Positions 1 to 12,560 of a DNA stretch of 64,000 bases are shown here, in pieces. Origin of the DNA: Fasciola hepatica (taxonomy: Eukaryota > Platyhelminthes > Trematoda > Plagiorchiida > Fasciolidae); contig CANUEZ040000113.1 of NCBI GenBank assembly GCA_948099385.1, positions 11,730,501 through 11,794,500 on the forward strand, read 5' to 3'. The position numbers and the translations under genes were made by a program. Under the pieces are notes generated by a model, which was not told the origin of the DNA, did no database searches, and saw only the letters and a list, made by a program, of their open reading frames with translations. How positions within the stretch are numbered: the stretch's first letter is position 1; each line of letters begins with the position of its first letter.

Positions 1-1190
1 AAAAGTTTCTGTGCACACAGTGGACGTCTAAGTCTGCTTATCAATACAGCCTCGTGAAAAGCCCAGAAGTTTTGGGTTCCGATTCCGTGCATGTTTTGCA
101 TGTATTACGTAAGCGACTGAGAAGATTAAAAGGAATGATTGCGTCTCGCAATTTATGTCTTCTATCTGTTTTGACAAAGTGAAACACTTCGATTCCGTGA
201 TGAATTCGAATAAGTAATTCAGAAGAAAAACACTGCTCTTCATAACTCAAGTATCCTTCGTCTCTGGCCCGGATGATCTCACTTCGGAACACATTGAATA
301 TGAACCCGGAGGCTATCTCTGATTTGCTGTGCGATCATAGACTCTGCGAGGTCTGGCAATATTGTCCCAACCACAAAAGCCATCAAGACAATAGTCATTA
401 ACGAAACGCTTTCGTCCTGTCACCCTGACGTCTTCTACACTGAAAATAAGTCTGGAGATTATCCCACGCGTTTGCTATTGGTGTGTCTGGCTGAACTCAC
501 GCACACTACGAGGACAACCGATCAATATTCCTCTCATGAATGGACATACGCCTGCTTTGCCTCGATCTTTATTCATGCCTCAGAGACATTAGTTGTGATT
601 TATCGATTTTTCTACATACCGACTGGTCTTACTCTTTTTTTCACATGACAGCACATGTAGTTTAGCTCTTTTTGCTAACTTGCTTGCTTGCGGCTTACTA
701 GCCGGCTACGGCCGGGTTTTGTGTTTACGTCCGTACAAATAAATGCAGTGCCAACATTGCGTGTTCTACCACTGAATGCGCACGCAACAGCTATTGCGTA
801 TGAAAGTATCTCATGACCATTTCCAATTCGAATGTAAAACAAACAGATGAATTTTAAATACTCCAACATCCTTTATTCATCTTATAAGTTAACCATTGAA
901 CGATAAAGCAAACCCGACCAGATGTGTTTACCTCGATGAATCTTCGGCTTTTCATTCGATTCTCGGCCAGAGCTCCGCTTCAGATTACAATAGTTTGGAC
1001 GTCCAAAACATTTACATGCCTGGCTATCGAACTATTTCACTGATTTTATAGGTTAAAGCAAAAATCGCATGTGTTGTACCCTATTCCAATCTTTCTGATC
1101 CTCTAGTGAATGCTCAGCGTGCACTTTGCTCCTGCACGCTTAGCATTCCGTACAGACGATTTGACTTTTACCTGCAGTCCCCTCGCCAGG
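1..1190. other. No recognised feature
   Basis: Only short open frames occur here, on both strands. None shows a motif I recognise, and no microsatellite or tRNA-like box stands out. Confidence 0.5.
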
Positions 1191-1550
1191 GTGGACTCTA
1201 TCAAATACCGGGGACTAACTATAAATAACAACTTCCCATGGTTATCATAGATTCAGTTTTGTGTTGGAAGGCCGAGACTTTTTTCACATACTTAATCCCA
1301 GATTATTCCAAACCTCACAGCCAGTCATGTATTCGTTTGTCCGCCAGTACGTTCTTACAACTTTGTTCTACTGTTCTCCTGCACCATTCCCTGGTCTTTT
1401 GCTCGACCTACGGATACTCATTCGTGTGTCCTCATTTTCTGCTAAGGAATTTATCTTTTAACTTATTGATAAACACATTGTATCATGAGCAACTTTTGTC
1501 AATAAGGTACTTTTGAACAATACGCACACTTCACGAGTCGAATAGCCTCC
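1191..1550 (+). pseudogene. CR1-like LINE reverse transcriptase, C-terminal remnant
   Basis: This is a scrap of a non-LTR retrotransposon polyprotein read on the plus strand in at least two frames. The first part reads VDSIKYRGLTI, the usual block just after the reverse transcriptase palm. About 50 codons on comes FYCSPAPFPGLL, and in another frame LIDKHI followed by FVNKVLL. The same order occurs in the better preserved CR1-like element at 4300-6960 (LLYCSPVIFPGLL, then VCDLHILGCEKFAKKIL). It has internal stops and at least one frameshift, with no endonuclease or catalytic palm, so it is a dead 3'-end fragment. The family call rests on the match to the neighbouring element and on general knowledge of CR1/Jockey C-termini. 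Confidence 0.55.
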
Positions 1551-3944
1551 CAGCTACTCACCAGATAACATCTTTTAACTTCCAATATATCCGTTCTCGA
1601 GTCAACATGTACAGTAATTATTCTGTCCAGTACTTGACAGGCATGTCAACGAACAGAGACTCTGTGCCTGTGTGTGAGAGAGAGAGAGCGATGGAGAGCA
1701 GCAAATAGATTGTGCTCTAATCTTGGTGCATAGATTTTAATTCCTCTTCATTCTTTTGCGTTTCCCTTCACCAACCAATATGGGATGGTATTTAAATGAA
1801 CATTTTTTTACCAAAATTCAAGCTCGTGCACTTGAGAAAGCAGCAGAAATATTTTTGTTTTATTGCAGAAAACAAAATGTTCTCTCACTCTCTAGACCGA
1901 ATAGTGCGAAAAGCCGGAACGCAAATACGTCCGCACTTGAAGATGGCTGGAGAATTACTTTCGCGAACCGGAATTAATTTTTGACTTGCGCTTTACCCCA
2001 TCTCCGGCATCCGGTGCCAGTCTTGAAATGTACTTGTATAGTAACGTGTATCGGATTTAGTTAGCAGCATTGTTTCACCCACCTATCGGTGGTCTGGAGC
2101 ATTACCGAAGAGCACGGTATCAGTGTGAGGGAATACGCTTATCACATTGCTAATAGACGGTCTGATTCGATGCAGCAGACAGTCGTTTAGGTCTATCAGT
2201 AGGCCAATGAGCTTTTACTCACGGTTTCGTTATGACGACAGCATATCTTATATAAACAATGTATTCTTTACCAATAAAACAAAACTGATTCTGAGGCAGA
2301 ACTGAGTTCTCACTAGAGTTAGTGGGATGGAACAAAACAATCAGTGTTTGGTTGATACTTTCGAAAAACACTTCCAGAAAGCTGATAAGAATGTCGGAGT
2401 TCATTCTGATGTGATATTCATAATATAGTCTCCAATAGCAGAACGGCAAGCAACGACATTGTGGTTTGCACCTTTGTTTGATGGCAAAGTCCTCATGCAC
2501 GTTTTACCCTTCATTGGTCGCCCTCGTGTTCGCCAGCACTATGTGTTGTAATTGGTCTCGTCCTTGAAAAACGAGACGAGGCCACCTAGCTTCTGTAACC
2601 ATATCGCACAGTGAACCCGTTTCGCTTTGACATCAGTCCCGTTTTGCTCGATCGGATGAACACAGTTTCTTTGAGGTGTAACCATAGCCATCGAGAAGGT
2701 TATCAGTGGAAGATAAACCGATCTATAGATTCGGATATGTTAGTTCTATTTTTTTCTAATCCCAACCGAAGTGACCGCAACTTTCTCCCCAAACAATGAG
2801 CAAAATTCCATTACGAATTTATTGGAAAATTTACGTTTTGCGTATCCTCTTCCAAGACTAGATTCTTTGTCCCCTTTGGTGTTAGCTCCGCAGATTGTGA
2901 TATTAATTCCAAGAGGGCAGGAGAAAAGTTTGAATCGCCAACCTCCCTCGTGCAGGAAATTCCGTTGATGCTGGAGTACTCATTCTGCTGGTGACTTGCA
3001 AGGGGATGGAAATCAAAGCTGCATGGGGCACGCAGGCGTTCACGTGACTCTCCGTAACGGAGAGAAGAAAATCAAACATCAGGTGACCTTGAGTGTTACG
3101 GGTGTGTCGGAAAGTTTTGGTTACTGTGGTCGTTAAATAATCAGCAGTGCCTACCAAAACGATCGCTAGAGGTGACTAAGCAACAGAAAAACCTGTAATG
3201 GAAGGGGAATAGTCACTATAGTCATTTGCTTATGTTTACCCTTTTCATAACGAAGGCTCAGTATTTCCAGGAGAAAAGCGTTGAATGGATGCGTGAAGGC
3301 AGCGGTGAGACCCAAAGAAGATTATCGCTGATCCGTAGTTCACCATGATTAGTATTTGACCGAAACAGGTCATTTTATTCAATATTTTGTCCCATCAGAT
3401 TTGACGAAATCTCCATATTTCCTTGATGGGCTTCTTGGCGGTCGATGATGGGGAAGATTGCTCATAATACAGCGCACAGAACAGGCAAACCCGTTGCATA
3501 TTATTTATGGCCATCGATATTATCACTGCTCCGATATTATGCAAAATGAGAGCAGCCACCAGAAACCTTCGAAAGAATAAGAGAACATACATTGTTGGAC
3601 TTCGGAATGATTTTCAAAATGGTATATCAGAAACCGGTTTTGTAGAACTTTTAAAAGCTTTACCTAAATCGAAAATTGGAAGTGATTCAACTCTGAGAGT
3701 CATCCTATTAGATGGAACTCACATCTTAATTTTGTTCGCCACAGGGCTCACTTCGGTAGCGGCCTTCAAGAGTGCATAATTTTCAAGTCTTGACTCGAAT
3801 ACCACCAAAGATGGACGAATTTAATATTTTTTCAAAACTGCACACGAGAATTCCCGGTTAATTTATGCTCATCATGCATTCACCTCGTCAAAGTAGGTCG
3901 AGATGCGGTGGAATCTTGTCGATAGGAGTCAAATCCTAAATTGG
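1551..3944. other. No recognised feature
   Basis: Several 60-90 codon open frames occur (for example 2219-2500 minus and 3507-3779 plus), but none has a motif I recognise. A short GA run sits near 1675-1690. Confidence 0.5.
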
Positions 3945-4110
3945 CCGGCGGTGTTTGACTGGTCCAGAGAGCTCGTTTACCAACTCGGACCTCGGAGGTA
4001 CAAGTCCCCGCGAAAGCCGGTCACTTTGGTGGTAGACACTAGTTTGCTATCGCCCGACTTGTTATAACATGCCTGATCTATTAAACCTATTGTATTGTAT
4101 TAAAGACATT
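3945..4110 (+). repeat. tRNA-derived SINE-like repeat (type B)
   Basis: The head resembles a tRNA gene, with an A-box-like stretch (GACTGGTCCAGAGAGC) and a degenerate B box (GGTACAAGTCCCC) about 40 bases on. It is followed by GGTCACTTTGGTGGTAGAC and ends in a TATTGTATTGTATT tail. The body matches a better copy at 29955-30225, where the B box is intact (GGTTCGAATCCCC). Head, body and simple tail are the usual SINE layout. Confidence 0.5.
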
Positions 4111-4367
4111 AGCAAGTTGACAAAAACTCACATTTCAGCCAAATGAAGGAAAACTGATCAATGACACCTTGAAATACGCATAAAAACAGGTACTTTAGAA
4201 ACAAGACTAGTTCAGCCCCCGAGGTTAGTGTGAATTTCTTCTGTAACTTTTATTCGGTCGACCAGAATACGTGTTAAGCAAGGCTCTATAGGGTTACGAT
4301 AGACGTTTACGCAGGGTGGGATAAGTCTAAATTCGGAAAGTGTGGAGGGATGAGAACGGCATGCACA

Positions 4368-5705
4368 TTAGTCACGGTACTGGGGAAGGGTGGGGTCAAC
4401 AAGAATCTTCTTGGCGAATTTTTCACAGCCTAAAATGTGCAAATCACAAACTTTGGAGACAAGGCAGCCCATGGAAATCAAAGAGACACGACTGATAATG
4501 GCTAGGCCGCGGCGTAGAACGATAAAACCTTTCTTAAGTAGACCAGGAAAGATTACGGGAGAGCAGTAGAGTAAGACTGGCTTGAACACATTGATGGACA
4601 AAAGAAAGAATGACAGCTTGTGTGGCACCAACCTGTATTAGCCTACGCATTTGTAAAGACAGCCTACGTAGTTTTCTAACACAATCAAGAATATGAGAAG
4701 ACCATAGTAAATTGGCGCTGACGCCTAAGTATTTGGCCGAGTCAGCTCTAGGAATTAAGAGATTGTTGATGACTGATAGCTCATTGGGATAAGAGGAACG
4801 AGAAAGGGAGAAAGTACACTCAAAACATTTGGAAGTGTTAAGATGTAGTCCAGAAAGAAGAAAAAATCCGAATATTATTCATGCTCTCGGAAGAAGAGTT
4901 AAAGTCTTTTTGGTTAGAGATAGGTTGACAGAGCACGACATCATCAGCGCACTTGAAATATCGGTTAGATGATGCAGTGGTCAAGTCGCCAATATATGTG
5001 GTGAAGAGAAAGGGGGAAAGAACGGCATCCTGAAGAACACCTGAGTTGCTAATCAAAGGACTCGATAAACTTGTACCAACTCTAACACGTTGATTTCTGT
5101 TGGAAAAGTAGTCTTTCAATCACGAGAGTAAAGAAGTGGGACAGTCAAAGAACTCTAGCTTTTGAGGAAGTGGAGAAAGTGGAATCGAATCGAATGCGGA
5201 AAAAAGCAAAGGAAAAAGCACCGAACGGAATTCATGGAATGATTTAGGTTGTTTGAAATGAAATGGCAAAATGAAGCAACTTCATCCAGAGTGCCTCTGG
5301 CAGGTTTGTACGTAAACCGATGGGGGTCATATCGAACAGCAAGAGAGGAACGCAATCGATTTACGATAGCACACTCGGTCAAGTTGAGCGCAGAAGAAGT
5401 GATGACAATGGGACGAAAACTTTTTGACAAAATGTTGGACTTGGAGTGTTAGGGAATAGGTACTACTGTCACGGGTTTTCAGGGGACAGGAATGGCATCA
5501 ACATCAACAGTTTTATTGATGAGAGAAGTCATGATTCCGGATAGCTGACGTGCTCCAAATTTGAGAATTGTGCAGGGCAAACCGTCTTGACCTACAGCAG
5601 AAGCGGTTTTTGAGGTTCGAAGAAGCCTGAAGACTTCTCCTGAGGAAAATGGCTCTATATCCAAGGGAACAGAAGGAAAATAAAATGGAACTGTGTTCAA
5701 TGAAG
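4368..5705 (-). pseudogene. Reverse transcriptase part of the CR1-like element
   Basis: Frames at 5700-5479, 5430-5155, 5119-4838 and 4631-4368 (all minus) together give most of a non-LTR reverse transcriptase. In order they contain GQDGLPCTILK (fingers), FRPIVITSSALNLTECAIVNRL and RFTYKPARGT, a degraded AFDSIPF-like palm block, GVLQDAVLSPFLF (motif B; Gly to Asp beside the usual QGS) and KCADDVVL at about 4940-4954 (motif C, with Cys in place of Tyr/Phe before ADD). The C-terminus LLYCSPVIFPGLLKKGF is typical of CR1-like proteins. Frame breaks between all four pieces and the changes in motifs B and C mean it is inactive. In an intact element this enzyme would copy the element's RNA at the nicked chromosome. 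Confidence 0.75.
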
Positions 5706-6330
5706 GGTGAATAAACGCGGGGTTTAGGCTGTCGGCATCTATGTCATAGTTCTTTGATCGGCCCCGTTGTCCACGTAGAAGCCGGGTTTCTTATCAGAGA
5801 AGTTTGCTATTGGTGGCAGATGACTTGTCGAGCCGACGAATCTCTTGTTTGATCAGGTTGGAGTGTCGTTTCACCGAAGCCTGGTTGTATAGTTCATAGG
5901 CATGTTCTTTTTGCCTTCTCAGAGACTTCAGCAATGGAGAAGCTATTCCGCCGTTGTTAAAAATCGCAGTCTCCATAGGACAACACAAATCAAATACCTC
6001 TCTCAGTGTCTTCGTAAATAGGTCTAGCGGTCAAAGAGAGTAATCGAAGGAAAACCACGAAGTAACAATGGAAAAGGCTCTCTGACGAAGGGTAATGTGG
6101 GTGGGTGACAGATTTCTAGAGGTTCCCTTTAACTGTTTTGTCCCTGACGAGTGAACAGTGAGCTAAACGTGAATAAACCTAGGGTCTGACTATAATGAGA
6201 GCGTGATCACTCGTCGAAACAGGGGCTTTCAGTTGTAAGTGAAAAAGATCGGGATGATTTGTGATAATTCTGTCCAAAACAGCGTTCCCTCTAGTTTGAA
6301 TAAGACGGAGGTCACTTAAAACAAAAGCAA

Positions 6331-6840
6331 CTAAGGGATACATGGGAGCATGATTAAAATCACCAAAAACAAAGCATAAAAACAGTCAGACAATAAAGGA
6401 ATCAGGACGGGTATGAAAGCGTCAAAGAACAGGTCTATGTCTCTTTGGGAGCGGAAAGGAGCTATATACAAGTTACTGATCACAGTGCCTCGAAAAAGTG
6501 AGAATTTAGGGTGACTTTTAACAATCACGCAATCAATATCATTACGGGAGAAAGTAAAAAATAACTTAAGACTTTCCAGACTACCAGGAATAGATGTAAA
6601 TAATCACACCACCACCTGTCTTCTTCTTGCACTGTTTTCTGTCTTGACTAAAGTGCTCAAAGTTCTCAAGGAGAACGAGTTCGTCATCAATAATTTCATT
6701 TGACCAAGACTCTTGGATACATGTCATACAGGTGTTCATTTTAATCCGAGAGTTCAGGAAGTTGGTTAAGAAAGACATCTTTCCAAACAGGGACCGAATG
6801 TTAGTATGGACCAATAGGGGAACCGTCATCTTCCTCGGCG
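6331..6840 (-). pseudogene. Endonuclease part of the CR1-like element
   Basis: The minus-strand frame 6829-6581 carries HTNIRSL, then CIQESW about 30 residues later, then GGGVIIYI. These are the N-terminal blocks of the APE-type (EEP superfamily) endonucleases of non-LTR elements, with the metal-binding Glu in QESW. The frame 6528-6331 continues with RGTVISNLYIAPFRS, the usual middle block (YRPP-like). A frameshift separates the two pieces, and the C-terminal SDH-type block is not recognisable. In a live element this domain nicks the target DNA to prime reverse transcription. Here it is a remnant upstream of, and on the same strand as, the reverse transcriptase fragments. Confidence 0.65.
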
Positions 6841-6960
6841 TTGTGCGACTAAGAGCAGTCTGCCCACAGGCGCACTTGCGTTTCCCAGTCCAACTTAATC
6901 TTTGTCAACTTTCATAAAAACGAGTAGTGGGTAGTGAAGCAGAACATATTGTGTCTTTAA

Positions 6961-8497
6961 TCAGAGTGATTGGTTCTTTAGAGTAGCGAATTCTAAGAAC
7001 CATGAGTTGACGTTGAGAATAGTTCCAAAGTGATGTGATGTTCCACTCAAAGTCTCGTGGTCAGGTCACTTGTCATCACAAATTGTGCTGTGGACAATCA
7101 ATGCTATGAAGTTAAAGGTAGACCAGCCGCCATAGACAAAATATGAAAACTCTTGTCACGCAGTGTGCCGCTCCGTCTACCTAATAAAATCATCTATGGT
7201 TGTCTCCCTGCTAATTGTTTGCCCTCGATCAGACGCTGAACCCGAAATGGGGCATACTGCCTCTCACCCCCTCTGACGTAGACCTTATCAAAATGGAGAT
7301 ACTCCTATTGGGCTCGGTTGTCTGAATCATAAGAGAACCTTCTCCTTGTAATAATAGTCCCTGAGGTTCGTTCACTCATTGCGCGGCAACCATAACTGCT
7401 TTGCACTTGATTAATTGCTTTTGGATTGAGCTACACACACGGAAAGGGGATTTTAGGCTTTTGGTTTCAGTCTCAATCCAAATATTTCCACTATTACACA
7501 TTTCATAAACGAAGAAATTCCCCAAAAGCCCAGAACAAGACTCGTGCATGCTGAAATTGCAACTCGGTCTGATCGTATTTGATGTCGTTGTCGTTGTGGC
7601 CTTTACTGTTTATGCGCACGGAGTGATATTTTCATTATTCAATCAATTTGAGCCCAAGATAGACTGTGGGATTAACTGAAACAGAAATCGATTAATCAAA
7701 AACAATAAAGCTGAATGAATATATATGGCTTGGAAAAAAAGGCAGCCCGCGTAAACCTGATTTGCATACCTCTGTCGGTTGGTGGCTTAGCAACCATCCG
7801 ACATTAAAAAAGTCAAACGGAATGTCGTATTTTGGCGTCATACGTGAGCACTGGACTGCTTGTCCGGGACGAAGATTGTTGATATGGCAACCAAGTTGTG
7901 AGTAGTAGAATGTTCTGAGTTTGTTATGCATGTGTTTTCAAAAGCTCCAGTGTGATTCTCTTTAACGACGAGGACGGAAACAGACGGCGAATAGTTAAGG
8001 TTACCTACCAAATAGTAGGAATCCACGAACCAAAAACTTCGTCATCTATTTAAATACGACAAAAATTGATTGACTTTGGATGCAGCATCATTTTCTAAGT
8101 ACATCAAATCGACATCTGCGATGATCAAAACACCCTATGGTTGTGGAGTGCTTGAATAGTCCGTTGGCTGGTTTACAGAATGATGTATTGCCAGTTATTC
8201 AATCTGACGGAATATCAGTGTCTGAAAAGTTATTTAACCATGACTTTTCGAGTCCTTCAACCCCACCAATCTAGTGAAATATACCGTTTTAGATGACAGC
8301 ATACAAATGCTCCTCAAGCTATACGAGAACAGGAATTATAAATCACTGGTATGAATCAAGTTCAACTTCTGACTAAATCTGTCCTGTAACAATTATCCCT
8401 TTTCTAATAGATCTTTAAATCAAGAGGAAAGTAAAATTTAATTCATCAAGCAATATTTTCGTCATCGGTAAATATTGATTGACACTCTACGGTCAGT

Positions 8498-8499
<2 letters not shown>
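6961..8499. other. No recognised feature
   Basis: There are short open frames only (for example 7692-7931 and 7838-8026 minus), without recognisable motifs. Confidence 0.5.

Positions 8500-8552
<53 letters not shown>
8500..8552. repeat. (TA)n microsatellite
   Basis: Uninterrupted TA dinucleotides over about 53 bases. Confidence 0.95.
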
Positions 8553-8553
<1 letters not shown>

Positions 8554-8904
8554 CTTTCAGTAGTAGTGCGGTGGAGTGCATAAACCACTCAGTGGATCAG
8601 TAAGTAGCCGGTTGCTCAAAACGCAATGACGGACAGTTGTGGATTAATAACGAACGCGGCTGTCAGATGGACGAAAATTATTAAGATAAAGAAAGGCATG
8701 TGAACCACGTGATTGCATCCTTCGACTAGAAAACGACTACCTTCGAGTGGACCGGGCCGCTGGGATGCAAACAAGCATTGTTATTTCACTTTGATGAGTT
8801 CTGATGACTTCCGAACGAGATTTTCCGGCCCCTTCTTCTGGATTATAACGGTAGCAGATTTAACTTGACCAACAAAAAACCCATCATGCATTGTGAACTT
8901 TCAA

Positions 8905-9060
8905 CTCACCGTTGAAAACCGTGGAAGCACTGTACGGCTGTTTCGTCCTTGTTCGTAATGATCAGCAGAGCACATCCACCGAGCTCCAACAAGACTCGAA
9001 CTCGGGGGGAAAGATGTTGAGTTGAACATCAAGCCACCGGGTTATCCAGGCTGAACCTCA
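8905..9060 (-). repeat. tRNA-derived SINE-like repeat (type A)
   Basis: On the minus strand this reads CAGCCTGGATAACCCGGTGG (A-box-like), then GAGTTCGAGTCTTG (B-box-like), then a body with GATCATTACGAACAAGGACG. Close relatives lie at 12243-12440 (same strand) and 22585-22765, and a tail fragment lies near 34845-34905. Several copies sharing a tRNA-like head support a SINE family. Confidence 0.5.
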
Positions 9061-10398
9061 ACGGCGTGAGTAACTTCATCACAGCCGCGTTCAGTTTTTG
9101 TCAACCTCAGTCTTCGGCGGTGTCGACGCGACTGATACAAGTCTGTTAGTGTTCGAGTGGTGGCTGAAGCAGGTACTCCACCTTTTTCTGTTCGATTAAG
9201 CAAAGTGATCACCGTGGACGGAGGGTAGACGAATAGTGTCGAACACTGAGCATCGAAATCTCTAGCACTGTTCAGATCTGGTCAGAACACCACATGAGTT
9301 ATGTTGAAGGTAGCAGTTAAGTATTAGATACATGAGGCAAATCAGTAGACCATACATGAAATCTCATCAGAATATGATGGTCTGGTTTTACGTGTTGTGC
9401 GTGGCCCCAGCCACACTCCCTCAGAATACCACTTTATCCGCTGGACCCGGTGTTGGTTGGGAGATGAGTAATGTTAGCTAGCTTAGGATTTGAAGGAAAG
9501 GCATAAATCTTTGGCCCATGAACTTGGTCGTGAAGTGCATCTTTAGCTTTCTGAATAAGATTCAAACCATACATCAGTAAAGTGGCAAATATACTGAAGG
9601 ACTAAGTAGCGGATTGTAATACTGGTGTATCCACACACAATTCTTTGTCTATATGATACCAACAACACCAGTTTTTATGTATTTTTCATCTTCTTGGTTT
9701 AGTTTTTCATGAATGATTATTCGAAATGCAAAGTGAAAACCCTTCTAGTCATCCCAGAAGCTGCAGTTGGAAATTGGCGGTCATTCACTGTAGACTCTTC
9801 TTCATAGAAGGGGACCATACAAATAAGGTTCACCGGTGTGACAAATTTCGGTCCGTCGAAATCTGTGATAGTTAACTACAGTAAATGGTTCACGTCACCA
9901 GATAACTGCTAATTTATGTATTATATAGGTCATGCCTAACAAAAAGCCGAAACTGTTTACGCCCTACTTTTTCAGGAGTGCGATGAAAGAAGCATAACTC
10001 ACAAAGGACAAAATTTCACTTGCGTAACAGAGAAACCCGGAAACCCGGAAACCCGGACTACTCTACTCGTAGTTTGATCTGTTTCCATGACCTCCACTGT
10101 TGGATATGAATCTCGGTGACTGTTTCCTTCTCGAGTCAATGTGACCCCACATTCTCGATGTATCAAATTCATTTTCCGTGCCTCTTTCGCTGAACTTGCA
10201 CAACTGTAGGACGTGTTGGCAGCAAGATTGTTCCGAATCCACCCGGATCCTGCGCATAGCGGAACTAGATTGATACAGAGGCAGGAATCAATGACACTGG
10301 GACTTTGAATAAAGAAAAGGCTCAGTTTCCTCTTGAATGATGATTCAGATTACAGTGCAGTCCCGTCTACCAACCGAGTTAATAAGCAGCAATAGATA

Positions 10399-10400
<2 letters not shown>
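9061..10400. other. No recognised feature
   Basis: No motif-bearing ORF. A small triplication of GAAACCCG occurs near 10031-10056. Confidence 0.45.
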
Positions 10401-10448
<48 letters not shown>

Positions 10449-10457
10449 ACACACACA
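10401..10457. repeat. (CA)n microsatellite
   Basis: A CA dinucleotide run with one CATA interruption near its end. Confidence 0.95.
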
Positions 10458-10849
10458 TTACCTCAGACCAGCAACTTGTTATAGCACAGCACAGCAGGTG
10501 ATCGAAATTCAAGAGCATGTAACTTTTATTTGAACCGGAAAAAACATCCTCTCAACAAGGCAAACAAACAAAATTTCGACTAAAAAGCAAAATGCCATGC
10601 TAGCGACAGTTTGTGATAAGTAAACAAACCAGTATTCAGTCTGTGATAGTCAGATGTTTGCACTTTTACTTGTTGGCTAACCCAAATGAAATTTTTTTAG
10701 TACTTCCGGATCCCATATGACCAAACCTAATTGAGGCCGTTCTGTTTGACCTCACTGCAAGTAAAATGAATTAAGTTTTACTTTGTTTGTTATACGAAAA
10801 TGTGCAATATTTCCGGAAGGGATGGCAGTCAATCAAAGACTCCCAGCAG

Positions 10850-10925
10850 ATGAAGTGACTCGCTACGGTGGGAATCGAACCCAGGACCTCAAGCTCTAAG
10901 GCCTACAACGCTGACCGTTTGGCAC
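10850..10925 (-). repeat. tRNA-like SINE fragment
   Basis: The minus strand contains GGGTTCGATTCCCACCG, a good B-box/T-arm-like sequence, preceded by AAGCTTGAGGTCC-like spacing and an A-box-like GGTCAGCGTTGTAGG about 30 bases upstream. A functional tRNA is unlikely because acceptor-stem pairing is not evident. Confidence 0.4.
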
Positions 10926-11154
10926 GGACGGTACTTGGTTGGTCGTACATATTTGCCCACATATCGGAGACACTTGAATCTGGCCTTTCGGAGTGCCCTT
11001 TCAAAAAGGGTAGAATAATAAATTAGAATGATGATTTTTGTGTCATAAATGCAGTGAGATGAGGAACTGTCCACTATGACCTGAAGATTCAGAGTGAAGA
11101 TTTACACGAGGCACTAATAGATCAAATGTGAGAAAGAGCTGGTCAAGGGCGAAT

Positions 11155-11240
11155 TGTTGTCCTTGGTGGTTGCGAGATTCGAGCCTTGCGTATTGGAGGT
11201 GATAGAGGCTTTAACCACTCGACCACTACCGGCCACCAAC
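11155..11240 (-). repeat. tRNA-like SINE fragment (type B head)
   Basis: The minus strand reads GGCCGGTAGTGGTCGAGTGG, an A-box-like head very similar to the type B SINE at 29955, and then GGCTCGAATCTCGC as the B box about 35 bases later. Confidence 0.45.
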
Positions 11241-11519
11241 GCTTTGTCATTGTCTCAAACGGAGGCTATTTTCGGTTGATCTTAGTGATGGACACATTCG
11301 AGATTTAGCTTGAAAATCACTGCAATCAACGGTCACTATCGTAAAAATCGATGGGTTTACGTCAAACTCATTCACATATTTCACAGTCCCCTAATCCAAA
11401 AGAGCTAGTGCTTTGTCGAAATGAAAAGGTATAAATACCCTAAGCTTTGTATTGGAAGTTAGTCATGTATAGCCTCGACAGGTTAGAAGTGATAATCGGA
11501 AAGGTGGAAGTTCGGTCAA

Positions 11520-11600
11520 CTACTTCCGAGAGTGGCTCACAGTAACGGGATTTGAACCTAGTACTTGCTGGTCTATAACATTTTGTCATTCCGCTACAGG
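11520..11600 (-). repeat. tRNA-like SINE fragment
   Basis: The minus strand carries CCTGTAGCGGAATGAC and then AGGTTCAAATCCCGTTACTG, which reads as A-box-like then B-box sequence. No full cloverleaf could be drawn. Confidence 0.35.
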
Positions 11601-12242
11601 TAATGCTAACCAAAGATTATGTTCAAATAGCACACTTACATACTGACCTCGCTCTAGAAGTACAAAAAAGCGGACATACTCCAATATCAAAAGCACGTAA
11701 AAACATAGAACTCAGAATCTTCCGCAGAACAGAATAGATCGGTTTCATAGGGCACTGAACTCAGCGTTTTAAAATCGCGAAAGTTTCAGCACCAATCAGG
11801 CCGATAGTGCCAAAGCACCGAGTCGACCGTAACTGCCGTTGGTGTTTTACCAACAAAATCGAGGACAACAAAATTGACTGATCTACCCCCATTCACAGTA
11901 TGGCCAGTTCTGTATATAACTGATGAATTGATAACTTAACTGAATGCAACCATGCTCCATTAAAGTTGGTGTGCAGAGGCTGGCGTTTTTCGACCTGAGG
12001 TGGGATTGGGGGGATTCCACCTCGTCCGATGAATGATGTAAAGGTTAACTGGATAGTAAGTCCCAGTGACTGTGAAACAGAGTTGTCGTTTGGGCAAACT
12101 GGCGACATATTCATTCGCGAGCGAAAAACTCAGCATGACAAGTGTTCTCGATGCTGACGAAAAGGTGGGCTCAGTGGCCAACTGTCATTCATTTTATCAG
12201 TATGCATTGATTATCAGCTGATTCATCGTGCAATTTTATTGC
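11601..12242. other. No recognised feature
   Basis: Two overlapping minus-strand frames of 73 codons (11893-12181) have no recognisable motif. Confidence 0.4.
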
Positions 12243-12440
12243 GTAATTCACAGTTAGACACCACGGAAGCACTACTGTACAACAGTGTCATCCTTGTTAG
12301 GAATGATCAGCTGTGCCTATCCACCAAGCACCAGTGAGACTTGAACTTGAGACGATCGAATGTGACTCGAACAAGTGACCATCAGGCCCATCTGGGCTGG
12401 CTCCCAGCGGTTTGTTCATCTTCACCACTACGTGGCGAAC
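12243..12440 (-). repeat. tRNA-derived SINE-like repeat (type A)
   Basis: This is a second copy of the repeat at 8905-9060 on the same strand. Shared blocks include GGAAGCACT-TGTAC, ATCCTTGTTAGGAATGATCAGC and ATCCACC-AGC (plus-strand reading). The B-box region is degenerate. It lies about 100 bases left of the long-TIR transposon. Confidence 0.5.
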
Positions 12441-12537
12441 AACCCTTCCGTCACTAGCCTTTCGAGGATAACAACCAGCTGGCTGTATGGCGTCCGACTC
12501 CTACTTCTTCGTGGAGGAATACATCCAGGTATGGGCA

Positions 12538-12560
12538 ATGTAGTTATAGATAAACTACAT
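12538..12560. repeat. 23-nt perfect hairpin abutting the transposon end
   Basis: ATGTAGTT and AACTACAT are perfect reverse complements separated by the 7-nt loop ATAGATA. The hairpin ends exactly at 12560, one base before the left terminal inverted repeat starts. It has no counterpart at the right end of the element. Confidence 0.6.

Larger units (their letters stand above)
4300..6960 (-). mobile_element. CR1-like non-LTR retrotransposon, decayed
   Basis: Read on the minus strand, the order is apurinic-type endonuclease (6840-6330), linker (about 5990-5790), reverse transcriptase (5705-4840) and the C-terminal block (4631-4368). That is the order of a CR1/Jockey ORF2. The pieces lie in different frames separated by stops, so no functional product is possible. 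No ORF1-type protein could be recognised upstream of 6960. The 3' limit near 4300 is an estimate, since I see no clear A-rich tail or target-site duplication. Confidence 0.75.
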
